Below are positions 24,677 through 32,217 of a DNA stretch of 45,653 nt, one piece after another. Made by a program: the position numbers and the translations under genes. The notes under the pieces are model-generated. The model was not told the DNA's origin, did no database searches, and was given only the letters and a program-made list of their open reading frames with translations. The stretch is taken from the NCBI GenBank assembly GCA_015233155.1, contig JADFYG010000052.1, forward strand, positions 1 through 45,653. The letters are read 5' to 3'. This stretch comes from Candidatus Rifleibacteriota bacterium. GTDB lineage: Bacteria > Muiribacteriota > Ozemobacteria > Ozemobacterales > Ozemobacteraceae. Each line of letters starts with the position of its first letter. Within the stretch, counting starts at the first letter, position 1.

Positions 24677-27097
24677 TTATTCAATTGCCCGCCCGGAATA
24701 TGTAACTGCCCGAAATCCAGCCAAGAGCCACATACCCAGCGTAAGAAACCCTGACCACAGCAGAGGCCAATAATTATGAGTCAACAAAATCCGAGTCTCA
24801 CCCGGCGGGACGTGGATATCGACACCGATGCTACCACATGGTTCAACCGCGACGCCAACACCACCTATCGTGCCCTTCCAATAGTTGTCCAAAGCAATAT
24901 TGAGATGAACAGTTGCGCTCGCCACGCAAGAAACATCGATTTCGATTGCTTTCTCTCCAAGATGACAACGTCGAATCAAATCTTTTTCGGACATACCATT
25001 TTCTGTGTGGAGCGAATAGATCGGCTTTGGCGAGGCGATTTCATACAGATACTTCCATGACTCTGTCGCACTTTGATGTAAGAGTTGCAAACCGGGAAGC
25101 TCATATGGGCTCAGAATGTATTTTACATTCATATCTGTAGCGACGCGCTCATCAAAAGGATTGATTGCATGGAATGAACGTGTATCAGCTCCGACTTTCT
25201 TGAAAAGATCCGGATTACAGGCAAAAAAATCCATTTTCCGCTGCGACGGGAATATCAACACTCCACCATCCGGCACAGCAATTCCGGTCAGCATCGGACG
25301 AAAGGAAATCTTGCTCGAAGGATACCAGACACCGAATATTTTGGCTCCAGGTAATGTCTCGAAAGGATCGTTCCAAAGACGATCAGAAAAACGTCGACGC
25401 AGGGTTTCCACCCAATCAAAATAGACTGCACGGAAGGCCAGGCCTTCTTGTTCCAATAATGATCTGACAATGAGTTCGTTTTCCTGGATGCGGTAAAATT
25501 CGGAGGAAAACACTTCGTTTCTGACAGGAACAGGGAGATAGCCTCCTACATATCCGGTTGCCGTAAAAGGAATGGAACAAATGAAAAAACCAACCGCTGC
25601 GAATCGCCAAATATCACGAGACTTAGGAAAAAGAATGAGCCAACCAAAAAAAGCAGTTGAAAGCGCCGAAAATATTAGGGCAAACGCGGCAAAGGGGCTT
25701 TTAATCATCATATTCCAACGAGTTTCTGGAAAGAGAGCCCAAAGCCCATGCTCTCTGATATGACCAGTCATCGCTTTTATTTCAGACAAATGAGGATTTT
25801 TCAGAACGCCCGATACCAGTCCATAACGAATCTGACACCATATCAAAACTGCAAGGCCTATTACCGTCATGATTCTGCGGTTTTGGGATAGTTCCCGTGA
25901 AATGGCAAGCATACCAACCAACCCTTCGACCATCAATGAAGCGAAAAATATCAAGCCAAGGCGTTCCTGATTAACGTCGAATCGCAGCATGCTGGATATT
26001 CTCATAAAGGCTGATAAGTGAAGTTTTTCAGCGACGAGCTCAACGATTCCTATTCCAAAAAGTCCAAAAATCCACCAGATTTCGAAGGACTTACGTCGAG
26101 CGACGAAATGACGCCACATTCCCAAAAGTAAAATGATCAGCCACAACCCCTGCAATCTAAGCCAGGCCCCATCACTTGTTGGCGGAAAACTTGTCGCAAC
26201 AAGTCTGTCCAAGCTTTGAGTCACTCTCCCCGGGAACAGTCTTTCCAATATCTGAAATGGAAACTCGATAGGGTTGAAAGCTGACTGACAACCCTCAACA
26301 TTATATTGTTGCCCGGAATTCGACGTCATTTCAATGAGGGTGGGCACCCATCCAACCGAGTTCATGCCAAAAGCTAAGAGAATGATAATCAACACTTCTC
26401 TAAACATTTTCCCACGGAGCTTTAGTTCAACTCGTTCGAAAATCCTGAAAATAAAATAAGCACAAATAAGAAGGACGTAATCCACATAGAGGTTGATTAT
26501 GCCAGATAGTAGTGGAGCAGACAGTAAGACTGCGACAAAAAATCCCCGCAGTCTGGTCGATTTGGCAATAAAGGCATCAATACTGATGAGACAATATGGA
26601 ACACAGACGATAATGTTCCAATAATTTTGGTATTTTGCATGAAAAAAAGCTGTGGGCAACGAGAGAAAGATAAGCGCACCAAGAAAAGCCTGTCGCTCAG
26701 AAAGACCACGAGAATATTGCATGAACAGGAACATCCCGACCACCGAGGCAAAAAACATTAAAAACCGAAGCCACCCAAAGACCTCGAAAAGATTCCATCC
26801 GAAGGAATCGACAAGAAATGCGCCAATGATATTTTGCGGATCGAAAGGCTTGGTCAACACATTCAAGAAAAAGTTGTTACCAAACCATTCTTCGAATTTC
26901 CATGCGGGAAAACATTCCCAGAACATTCGTCCTGAAAAGTATGATGCATAGTTGACAATGGCATCATCCTCACCGGATGGCCAACATTCAGGAACGACAA
27001 AACTTCCGGGAGCATGCCCTCTAATTATGAACGCCACGTTTGCCAACAATAAAATAAGGAGCAGTAAGCCTCCCCAGCGGAATACTGCTGAATTCAT
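24677..27097 (-). CDS. YfhO-like GT-C membrane protein, copy 2
   Basis: About 806 residues, a close paralogue of the downstream gene, collinear along its whole length. The Asp pair in the first loop is kept (GEDDAIVNYASYFSG), as are the segments PFDPQNI, NPIEFPFQILERLFPGR and the C-terminal YWKGTIGGVGV to HVPPGETRILLTH. Both copies therefore look functional. I start it at the ATG at 27097 rather than 13 codons upstream, because AAGGTGGAG lies about 6 bases before it and it aligns with the start of copy 1. Differences cluster in loops rather than membrane cores. Two copies may recognise different acceptor positions or different lipid-linked sugars. Confidence 0.8.
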   Translation of the reverse strand: MNSAVFRWGGLLLLILLLANVAFIIRGHAPGSFVVPECWPSGEDDAIVNYASYFSGRMFWECFPAWKFEEWFGNNFFLNVLTKPFDPQNIIGAFLVDSFGWNLFEVFGWLRFLMFFASVVGMFLFMQYSRGLSERQAFLGALIFLSLPTAFFHAKYQNYWNIIVCVPYCLISIDAFIAKSTRLRGFFVAVLLSAPLLSGIINLYVDYVLLICAYFIFRIFERVELKLRGKMFREVLIIILLAFGMNSVGWVPTLIEMTSNSGQQYNVEGCQSAFNPIEFPFQILERLFPGRVTQSLDRLVATSFPPTSDGAWLRLQGLWLIILLLGMWRHFVARRKSFEIWWIFGLFGIGIVELVAEKLHLSAFMRISSMLRFDVNQERLGLIFFASLMVEGLVGMLAISRELSQNRRIMTVIGLAVLIWCQIRYGLVSGVLKNPHLSEIKAMTGHIREHGLWALFPETRWNMMIKSPFAAFALIFSALSTAFFGWLILFPKSRDIWRFAAVGFFICSIPFTATGYVGGYLPVPVRNEVFSSEFYRIQENELIVRSLLEQEGLAFRAVYFDWVETLRRRFSDRLWNDPFETLPGAKIFGVWYPSSKISFRPMLTGIAVPDGGVLIFPSQRKMDFFACNPDLFKKVGADTRSFHAINPFDERVATDMNVKYILSPYELPGLQLLHQSATESWKYLYEIASPKPIYSLHTENGMSEKDLIRRCHLGEKAIEIDVSCVASATVHLNIALDNYWKGTIGGVGVAVEPCGSIGVDIHVPPGETRILLTHNYWPLLWSGFLTLGMWLLAGFRAVTYSGRAIE

Positions 27098-27157
27098 GCT
27101 ATGCTCCACCTTATTTAGAGATACGGCACTTGCCAACTATTTTCTCAACGGAAACAA

Positions 27158-28162
27158 TCAGGAAAAACCGAAACAGTAATGATTGCCGGGAAGATGAGGA
27201 ATAGGAGTTTGATACCAATGAAGTCCTGGTCTCGCTTCAGAAAACTTCTGGAAGAAGTGAACGTTGTTGAGTTCATTGTATCTTTCCTGAAAAGCGATGA
27301 TGTAGTGGTCGAACGACGGAAGAAAGGCAAAAAGATCGCCACGCACGGCTTCCGGGGTTTCACTGACAGACCATGTTCCTAGGAAACACGCATCTTGCCC
27401 GGATTTCATAAACTTTTTGTATGCATCTGGTGTTGACAGGCAGAAGACTCCAGACATCTCATGAGAAAACGATTCTATGCTTTTCACCTTCAAACCGATG
27501 GAAGTGAGATAATACGACTGCAGAGCGGAAAGATCCGGAAAATCAAAAATTATGTATTTCCCTTGAAAACCAAGTTGATGAAACAACCGACACATGCTCC
27601 CGTAGCCCCCACCGAACTCAAAAACTGTTTTAAATTCATTAACTGATTTACCAGAAACTTTTTCGAAACAACCGATTGTATAGGCATGATGAATAAGATT
27701 GGGACTGCTTTTGGGATACGTCCATGAAAACTCGGGACAACCGAAGTCGGTTTCCCGGATTCCCTGTTGATACCGATCCCATAATCCGCTTTTCTGCAAA
27801 AAGAACAGCTCAGCGGCAACATACTCGACATTGCCGACAAACATTGTTTGGCGAATCACATCCCAATGCAGAAAAGACCGAGGGTCCTCTTGAAGAATCA
27901 ATGATCGCAGACGTAACCGATTCCGGCTCCACTCGTTCCCGGCATCTGATAAACCTATAACTGGCTCAGGGAGGTTTATGATCCGGGCCCGAAGATTTTC
28001 AATGAGAATGGATTCTCTATCCGTCGGTGGCCGTAGAACCAGGGTTTCCGGGGAGTGCCTGAGAGACTGCAGTTTCCTGACAGCGTGCTTCAGCAAGGGA
28101 ACTGACTCGATGACACTTCTTATCTTATTTTTTAATCTGGCTAATTTTTTCATAAGGATCAT
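27158..28162 (-). CDS. Putative sugar O-methyltransferase
   Basis: A 334-residue protein whose central motif FEFGGGYGSMCRL (about residues 181-193) is an unusual SAM-binding loop, with GGG in place of GxGxG. It is followed by the strand KYIIFDFPDLSALQ. This resembles the family annotated as putative sugar O-methyltransferase in polysaccharide clusters. The C-terminus has YIIAFQERYNELNNVHFF and a closing segment TPIPHLPGNHYCFGF. The N-terminal 40 residues are basic and may associate with the membrane. Two ATGs, at 28162 and 28153, are close together and no strong ribosome site separates them. It is the first gene of the long minus-strand operon and is divergent from wzm. The substrate is unknown. 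Confidence 0.78.
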   Translation of the reverse strand: MILMKKLARLKNKIRSVIESVPLLKHAVRKLQSLRHSPETLVLRPPTDRESILIENLRARIINLPEPVIGLSDAGNEWSRNRLRLRSLILQEDPRSFLHWDVIRQTMFVGNVEYVAAELFFLQKSGLWDRYQQGIRETDFGCPEFSWTYPKSSPNLIHHAYTIGCFEKVSGKSVNEFKTVFEFGGGYGSMCRLFHQLGFQGKYIIFDFPDLSALQSYYLTSIGLKVKSIESFSHEMSGVFCLSTPDAYKKFMKSGQDACFLGTWSVSETPEAVRGDLFAFLPSFDHYIIAFQERYNELNNVHFFQKFSEARPGLHWYQTPIPHLPGNHYCFGFS

Positions 28163-28229
28163 TCTTTCTCAAGATGAGGATCTACCGCCTGCTATGCAGG
28201 AAGACTCAATGGTACCGCGAAATGGTCAC

Positions 28230-28290
28230 TTTCGGCAAATCTGATAAGAAATATGGTGATGTCGAAAGATCCGAGTAATATCTGCCGAAA
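28230..28290. repeat. Imperfectly spaced inverted repeat TTTCGGCA/TGCCGAAA in divergent gap
   Basis: Two perfect 8-base arms, 28230-28237 and 28283-28290, face each other 45 bases apart in the gap between the divergent sugar methyltransferase and wzm genes. A further short hairpin, CCTGC/GCAGG with a 3-base loop, lies at 28188-28200. The spacing is too wide for a simple hairpin, but paired arms could bind a looping regulator. Confidence 0.35.
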
Positions 28291-28378
28291 TTTCCTGCCC
28301 GGGAAAGACCTCGCCCTAAAATGTATCGTAAAGGTGCATATTAGCCCTGACTGTTCAACCAGGATCAACTCGCCCGTC

Positions 28379-28407
28379 TTGAAAAAGCATGGGAAGCCTG
28401 CTACAAT
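28379..28407 (+). promoter_or_regulatory. Sigma-70-like promoter for the wzm-wzt operon
   Basis: A TTGAAA box (28379-28384) and a TACAAT box (28402-28407) stand exactly 17 bases apart, both 5 of 6 to consensus. The expected transcription start, 7 bases on, is at about 28414, the A of the wzm ATG. No Shine-Dalgarno sequence precedes that ATG or the next ATG at 28420. The transcript may be leaderless. Confidence 0.6.
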
Positions 28408-28413
28408 TCGGCG

Positions 28414-29250
28414 ATGAATATGCAGGCCGTCTCTACCGATGAAATCCTTATTGAACCTGGGCTTACTGAATTCAATTATTTTTGGGACCTGTGGCGGTTT
28501 CGTGAACTTTTCTTTTTTTTAGCCTGGAGAGATCTGAAAGTTCGCTACAAACAAACGATTATTGGGGTTTCCTGGGCCCTGATAAGGCCCTTTTTAACGA
28601 TGGTCATTTTTACTATTGTTTTTGGAAAGCTTGCAGGACTATCTGCCGCTGGGATTCCTTATCCTTTATTGGTTTTTGCAGCCCTTCTTCCGTGGCAGTT
28701 TTTCTCCAATGCACTTTCCGGAACGAGTGAATCCATGGTTGGAAATGCCCATATCATCACAAAAATTTATTTTCCCCGTTTGATCATTCCTGCATCTTCA
28801 ATCCTTGTCGGCCTCGTCGACGCATCCATTTCTTTTGGAATACTGATTCTTTTGTATCTTTATTACGGATATCTGCCCCCTCTGAGTGTCTTGAGTCTAC
28901 CTTTTTTCGTATGCCTCGCGTTTATTTCATCATTCGGAGCCGGACTTTGGCTCGCTGCGTTGAATGTTCGTTATCGCGATTTTCGAATCATTGTTCCCTT
29001 CATTTTACAGTTTGGGTTGTATATTTCTCCGGTTGGATTTCAAAGTTCGATAGTTCCGGAAAACTGGCGAATAATCTACAGCTTGAATCCGATGGTAGGA
29101 GTGATAGATGGTTTTCGTTGGGCGTTGATACCGGATTTTCCATTATTTTGGCCTTCAATTGTCGCATCGCTGATCATTGGAACAGTGCTTTTCGTTTCCG
29201 GTCTTTTGTTTTTTCGGAAAAGCGAGCGGCTTTTTGCGGATGTGATCTGA
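28414..29250 (+). CDS. wzm: ABC-2 polysaccharide export permease (Wzm-like)
   Basis: A 278-residue permease with six predicted membrane helices and the family's N-terminal amphipathic stretch FRELFFFLAWRDLKVRYKQTIIGVSWALIRP, where the (R/D)LKVRYK...G..W....P pattern is diagnostic of TagG/Wzm/KpsM-type permeases (the quoted stretch spans motif pieces at residues 29-60). It pairs with the ATPase encoded next to form the exporter that moves finished lipid-linked polymer across the inner membrane. The stop overlaps the wzt ATG by one base (TGATG). It is the first gene of the plus-strand operon that runs to 35102. Confidence 0.95.
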   Translation: MNMQAVSTDEILIEPGLTEFNYFWDLWRFRELFFFLAWRDLKVRYKQTIIGVSWALIRPFLTMVIFTIVFGKLAGLSAAGIPYPLLVFAALLPWQFFSNALSGTSESMVGNAHIITKIYFPRLIIPASSILVGLVDASISFGILILLYLYYGYLPPLSVLSLPFFVCLAFISSFGAGLWLAALNVRYRDFRIIVPFILQFGLYISPVGFQSSIVPENWRIIYSLNPMVGVIDGFRWALIPDFPLFWPSIVASLIIGTVLFVSGLLFFRKSERLFADVI

Positions 29251-30587
29251 TGCCAGAGGATACAAGAGTGCCACAGTCAGTCATTTCCGTTGAAGGTATC
29301 GGAAAGAAATATTGGATTTCCCACGAAGATGCCGTTGATTCCAACTCGTTGCGTCATATTTTGGGAAATGGTATTCGCTCTTTTCGTGAGCGTTTGAGTT
29401 CATATATCTGGGGGTCGAAACCTACTGAGAATGTTTCCGATGCAGCGATCGAAGAATTTTGGGCTCTTCGGGACATTTCTATTGAAATTAAGCGGGGAGA
29501 ACGCCTTGGAATCATTGGGCGAAATGGAGCTGGAAAATCGACTCTGTTGAAAATACTTTCCCGAATTACTGAGCCAACGGAAGGAAGAATTCGCATTCGA
29601 GGACGGGTAGCCAGTCTTCTTGAAGTTGGAACCGGGTTCCATCCGGATTTAACAGGGAGAGAAAATATCTTCTTGAATGGCGTAATCCTTGGCATGTCGA
29701 ACGCAGAGGTCAAGAGAAAGTTTGATGAAATTGTTGCTTTTGCGGAGATCGGAAGGTTTCTGGATACCCCCGTAAAGCGATATTCAAGTGGTATGCAAGT
29801 AAGGCTCGCCTTTGCGGTTGCGGCTCATCTTGAGCCGGAAATTCTCATTGTCGATGAAGTTCTTGCGGTTGGGGACGCACAATTTCAAAAAAAATGCCTC
29901 GGCAAAATGGGAGACATTGCTCAGGAAGGACGAACCGTCTTGTTTGTCAGTCACAATGTGAATGCCATCGAACAGTTGTGCTCTTCAGCCCTTTTACTTG
30001 AACGTGGGCGTATAAAATCATATTCCACAGACGTCAGAAAGGTCGTGAAGGAGTACTCCCTGGGGGGCTCAACATCCATTATTTCCAGTATTTGGGAAAA
30101 TCACGGAACTGAATTCGATAACCCTTGGTTTAAACCTCTCCGTTTCTATCTGAGCGATGAGAATGGCAAATTGTTGGAACCTCCCACCCGAAATGATTCT
30201 GAGATGTGGATTAACGTTGAAGGAATAGTCGAAACCCTTGATCCTGCGTTGTCCATAGGCTATACGGTCTCTTCAGAAAAAGGTGAACTATTTTACTGGT
30301 CTTGTCCGACGGATCTCTATAAACACGGCAGTTCACCATATCGAGCAGGATACAATAAGTTCAAATCAAAAATTCCGTCTCACCTTTTCAATGAAGGGAA
30401 TTATCGGTTCGAATTGTTCGGAAGTTTGCATTTTCGTAAATGGATTTTTGCTCCCGGAGAATTCATTCCTGCAATTGTTCTTACCATTCAGGGAGGATTG
30501 AGCGAATCCCCATTTTGGACCTGCGTTCGTCCTGGGCTCCTTGCTCCTGTATTAGAATGGTGTGTTGAAGGTGAATGTGATAAATAA
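29250..30587 (+). CDS. wzt: ABC polysaccharide export ATPase with C-terminal carbohydrate-binding-type domain (Wzt-like)
   Basis: A 445-residue protein. The ATPase half has Walker A GRNGAGKST at about 90-98, the variant signature YSSGMQVRLAFA near 178-189, Walker B ILIVDEVLAVGD near 198-209 and the H-loop His near 235. Residues about 275-445 form an extra beta-rich domain, as in Wzt proteins that bind the modified non-reducing end of the O-polysaccharide before export. The presence of this tail suggests chain ends are capped, for example by one of the methyltransferases here. I start it at the ATG that overlaps the wzm stop; the frame is open far upstream, but that part overlaps wzm and does not resemble an ATPase. 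Confidence 0.94.
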   Translation: MPEDTRVPQSVISVEGIGKKYWISHEDAVDSNSLRHILGNGIRSFRERLSSYIWGSKPTENVSDAAIEEFWALRDISIEIKRGERLGIIGRNGAGKSTLLKILSRITEPTEGRIRIRGRVASLLEVGTGFHPDLTGRENIFLNGVILGMSNAEVKRKFDEIVAFAEIGRFLDTPVKRYSSGMQVRLAFAVAAHLEPEILIVDEVLAVGDAQFQKKCLGKMGDIAQEGRTVLFVSHNVNAIEQLCSSALLLERGRIKSYSTDVRKVVKEYSLGGSTSIISSIWENHGTEFDNPWFKPLRFYLSDENGKLLEPPTRNDSEMWINVEGIVETLDPALSIGYTVSSEKGELFYWSCPTDLYKHGSSPYRAGYNKFKSKIPSHLFNEGNYRFELFGSLHFRKWIFAPGEFIPAIVLTIQGGLSESPFWTCVRPGLLAPVLEWCVEGECDK

Positions 30588-30619
30588 TATAATATTTAGT
30601 CTGAACAGAATATTATTTA
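30581..30619 (+). repeat. AT-only inverted repeat after wzt
   Basis: Perfect 10-base arms TAAATAATAT (30581-30590) and ATATTATTTA (30610-30619) are separated by 19 bases. The left arm includes the wzt stop codon. With no G-C pairs and no following U-run it is not a normal terminator, but it could slow transcription or protect the 3' end. Confidence 0.5.
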
Positions 30620-30658
30620 CGCACAATAGCTCTACAGTTGTTTTGCGTTCAAATTGCA

Positions 30659-31303
30659 ATGAATAATACAGTCAAAAACATTATAAAAAACACCTTCCTT
30701 TATAAGCTTATTCTATCTGTCGTAAGTCGTTTCAAAGACAGAAAGGTTATAATAGACTGGAAAAAAGCCGGTAGGCCGATTCCTCCGCCTAGTCAATACA
30801 AACAGCAGGTAATAAAGGAATACGCAAGGAAATTTTCTGTCCACACATTAGTTGAAACAGGGACTTATTGTGGAGATATGGTATATGCGAGCAAAAATTC
30901 ATTTAAAAGAATTATTTCTATAGAGCTTTCCATGAATCTCTTTGAATATGCAAAGGAGAGATTTTCTAGTTTCCCCCATATTTCCATATTGCATGGTGAC
31001 AGCGGTGAAATGTTGCCAGGGATACTGGCTGAAATTAATGAGCCGTGCCTTTTCTGGCTAGACGGCCACTACTCTGGGGATATTACAGCGAAGGGGCAAT
31101 TGGCAACACCTATTCAAAACGAGTTACAGTGTATTTTTAAACATTTTTATGACCATGTCATCCTTATTGACGATGCGCGATGTTTCGGTAATCTGGCTGA
31201 TTATCCCACGATAAATGAACTGCGCGATTTAATCACCCAACAGGGTGACAAATTGATGTTTGAAGTACAAGACGATATAATCAGGATTCATAGAAAAAGG
31301 TGA
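30659..31303 (+). CDS. Class I SAM-dependent methyltransferase
   Basis: About 214 residues. The motif TLVETGTYCGDMV (about residues 63-75) is a SAM-loop variant, with ETGTYxGD in place of DxGxGxG. It is followed by RIISIELS, then FWLDGHYSGDITAKG and VILIDDARCF. The LDGH...G and IDD pattern matches a subgroup of small O-methyltransferases found in polysaccharide clusters. I start it at the ATG at 30659, seven codons inside the longest frame, since the upstream part is not conserved-looking; no good ribosome site is visible for either. The gene is markedly AT-rich compared with wzt. It is followed at 13 bases by the GT11 gene, so the two may modify and add the same sugar. Confidence 0.8.
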   Translation: MNNTVKNIIKNTFLYKLILSVVSRFKDRKVIIDWKKAGRPIPPPSQYKQQVIKEYARKFSVHTLVETGTYCGDMVYASKNSFKRIISIELSMNLFEYAKERFSSFPHISILHGDSGEMLPGILAEINEPCLFWLDGHYSGDITAKGQLATPIQNELQCIFKHFYDHVILIDDARCFGNLADYPTINELRDLITQQGDKLMFEVQDDIIRIHRKR

Positions 31304-31316
31304 GCATTCAGTTTCC

Positions 31317-32192
31317 GTGATAATCGTTCACTTAATGGGTGGGCTTGGCAATCAAATGTTTCAGTATGCAAAGGGACGAAGGATTGCAAAGCTCAATAAT
31401 GTCCAGCTGAAATTGGATACTGGTTGGTTTACCTCATCCGCAGATCGGGCATACGGATTAAATCATTTTTGTATTGATGCCAAAATAGCTTCAGGACGCG
31501 ACATTGAGAAGTTTTTTCCAAAACGATGGACACTGAGACACATTATTCGGATCTTCGAGCGAAGAAGACCCTATTTTAAGAAAGCCGTAGTATTTGAACA
31601 AGCCTGCCCATTCGATCCGAATACGGATAAGATCGGAATAAATTCATATCTGATCGGATACTGGCAAAGCCAGAAAAATTTTGCAGCCATTGAGCGTGAA
31701 ATCAGGCAGGACTTTAAATTGGCACATCCACTTGATCGATTTCATGAATATTTTGCCAGTGAAATATCGCGAGTAAATTCAGTCTCCATGCATATCCGAA
31801 GGGGGGACTACGTTTCGAATCCGATGACGAGTTCCGTGCATGGGGTTTGCTCACTCGAATATTATCGGTCTGCACAAGCCATAATAGCCGATAGAGTCAA
31901 AAATCCAGTATTCTTTGTTTTCTCAGATGATCCTGAATGGGTTCAAGACAATCTTTATTCTGCTTTCCCATTTACAGTTGTTGCCGATCCCACCACCCCT
32001 GGATCCGAAGCCCAGGACTTATGTCTTATGGCACTATGCAAGCACAATATTATTGCCAACAGCTCATTTAGTTGGTGGGGAGCGTGGTTGAATCAGAACC
32101 CAGGCAAAGTCGTCATTGCGCCCGCAAAATGGTTTAAAAGCAGTGATTTCGATTCCCGTGATATCATTCCGGAGTCATGGATAAAAAATTAG
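31317..32192 (+). CDS. GT11 alpha-1,2-fucosyltransferase-like glycosyltransferase
   Basis: A 291-residue GT11 enzyme. The start reads MIIVHLMGGLGNQMFQYA, the family's hallmark, so the GTG at 31317 is the right start; AGGTGAG lies about 12 bases upstream. The HxRRGD motif, HIRRGDYVSN, is at 159-168 and binds the GDP-sugar. SSFSWWGAWLN near residue 247 is the third family motif. Known members transfer L-fucose from GDP-fucose to galactose in alpha-1,2 linkage; related ones use other GDP-sugars. No GDP-fucose synthesis genes are in the window. It is cytoplasmic and acts before export by the wzm-wzt pair. Confidence 0.93.
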   Translation: MIIVHLMGGLGNQMFQYAKGRRIAKLNNVQLKLDTGWFTSSADRAYGLNHFCIDAKIASGRDIEKFFPKRWTLRHIIRIFERRRPYFKKAVVFEQACPFDPNTDKIGINSYLIGYWQSQKNFAAIEREIRQDFKLAHPLDRFHEYFASEISRVNSVSMHIRRGDYVSNPMTSSVHGVCSLEYYRSAQAIIADRVKNPVFFVFSDDPEWVQDNLYSAFPFTVVADPTTPGSEAQDLCLMALCKHNIIANSSFSWWGAWLNQNPGKVVIAPAKWFKSSDFDSRDIIPESWIKN

Positions 32193-32217
32193 CCATTATC
32201 AAGGGATTACGTGAGAC

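Larger units (their letters stand above)
22220..27097 (-). repeat. Tandem gene duplication of YfhO-like genes
   Basis: The two genes match at DNA level in long stretches, for example 22380-22540 against 24810-24970 and 24360-24430 against 26820-26890, where I see mostly single-base changes. The direct repeat has a period of about 2.45 kb and only 3 bases lie between the copies. Confidence 0.85.
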
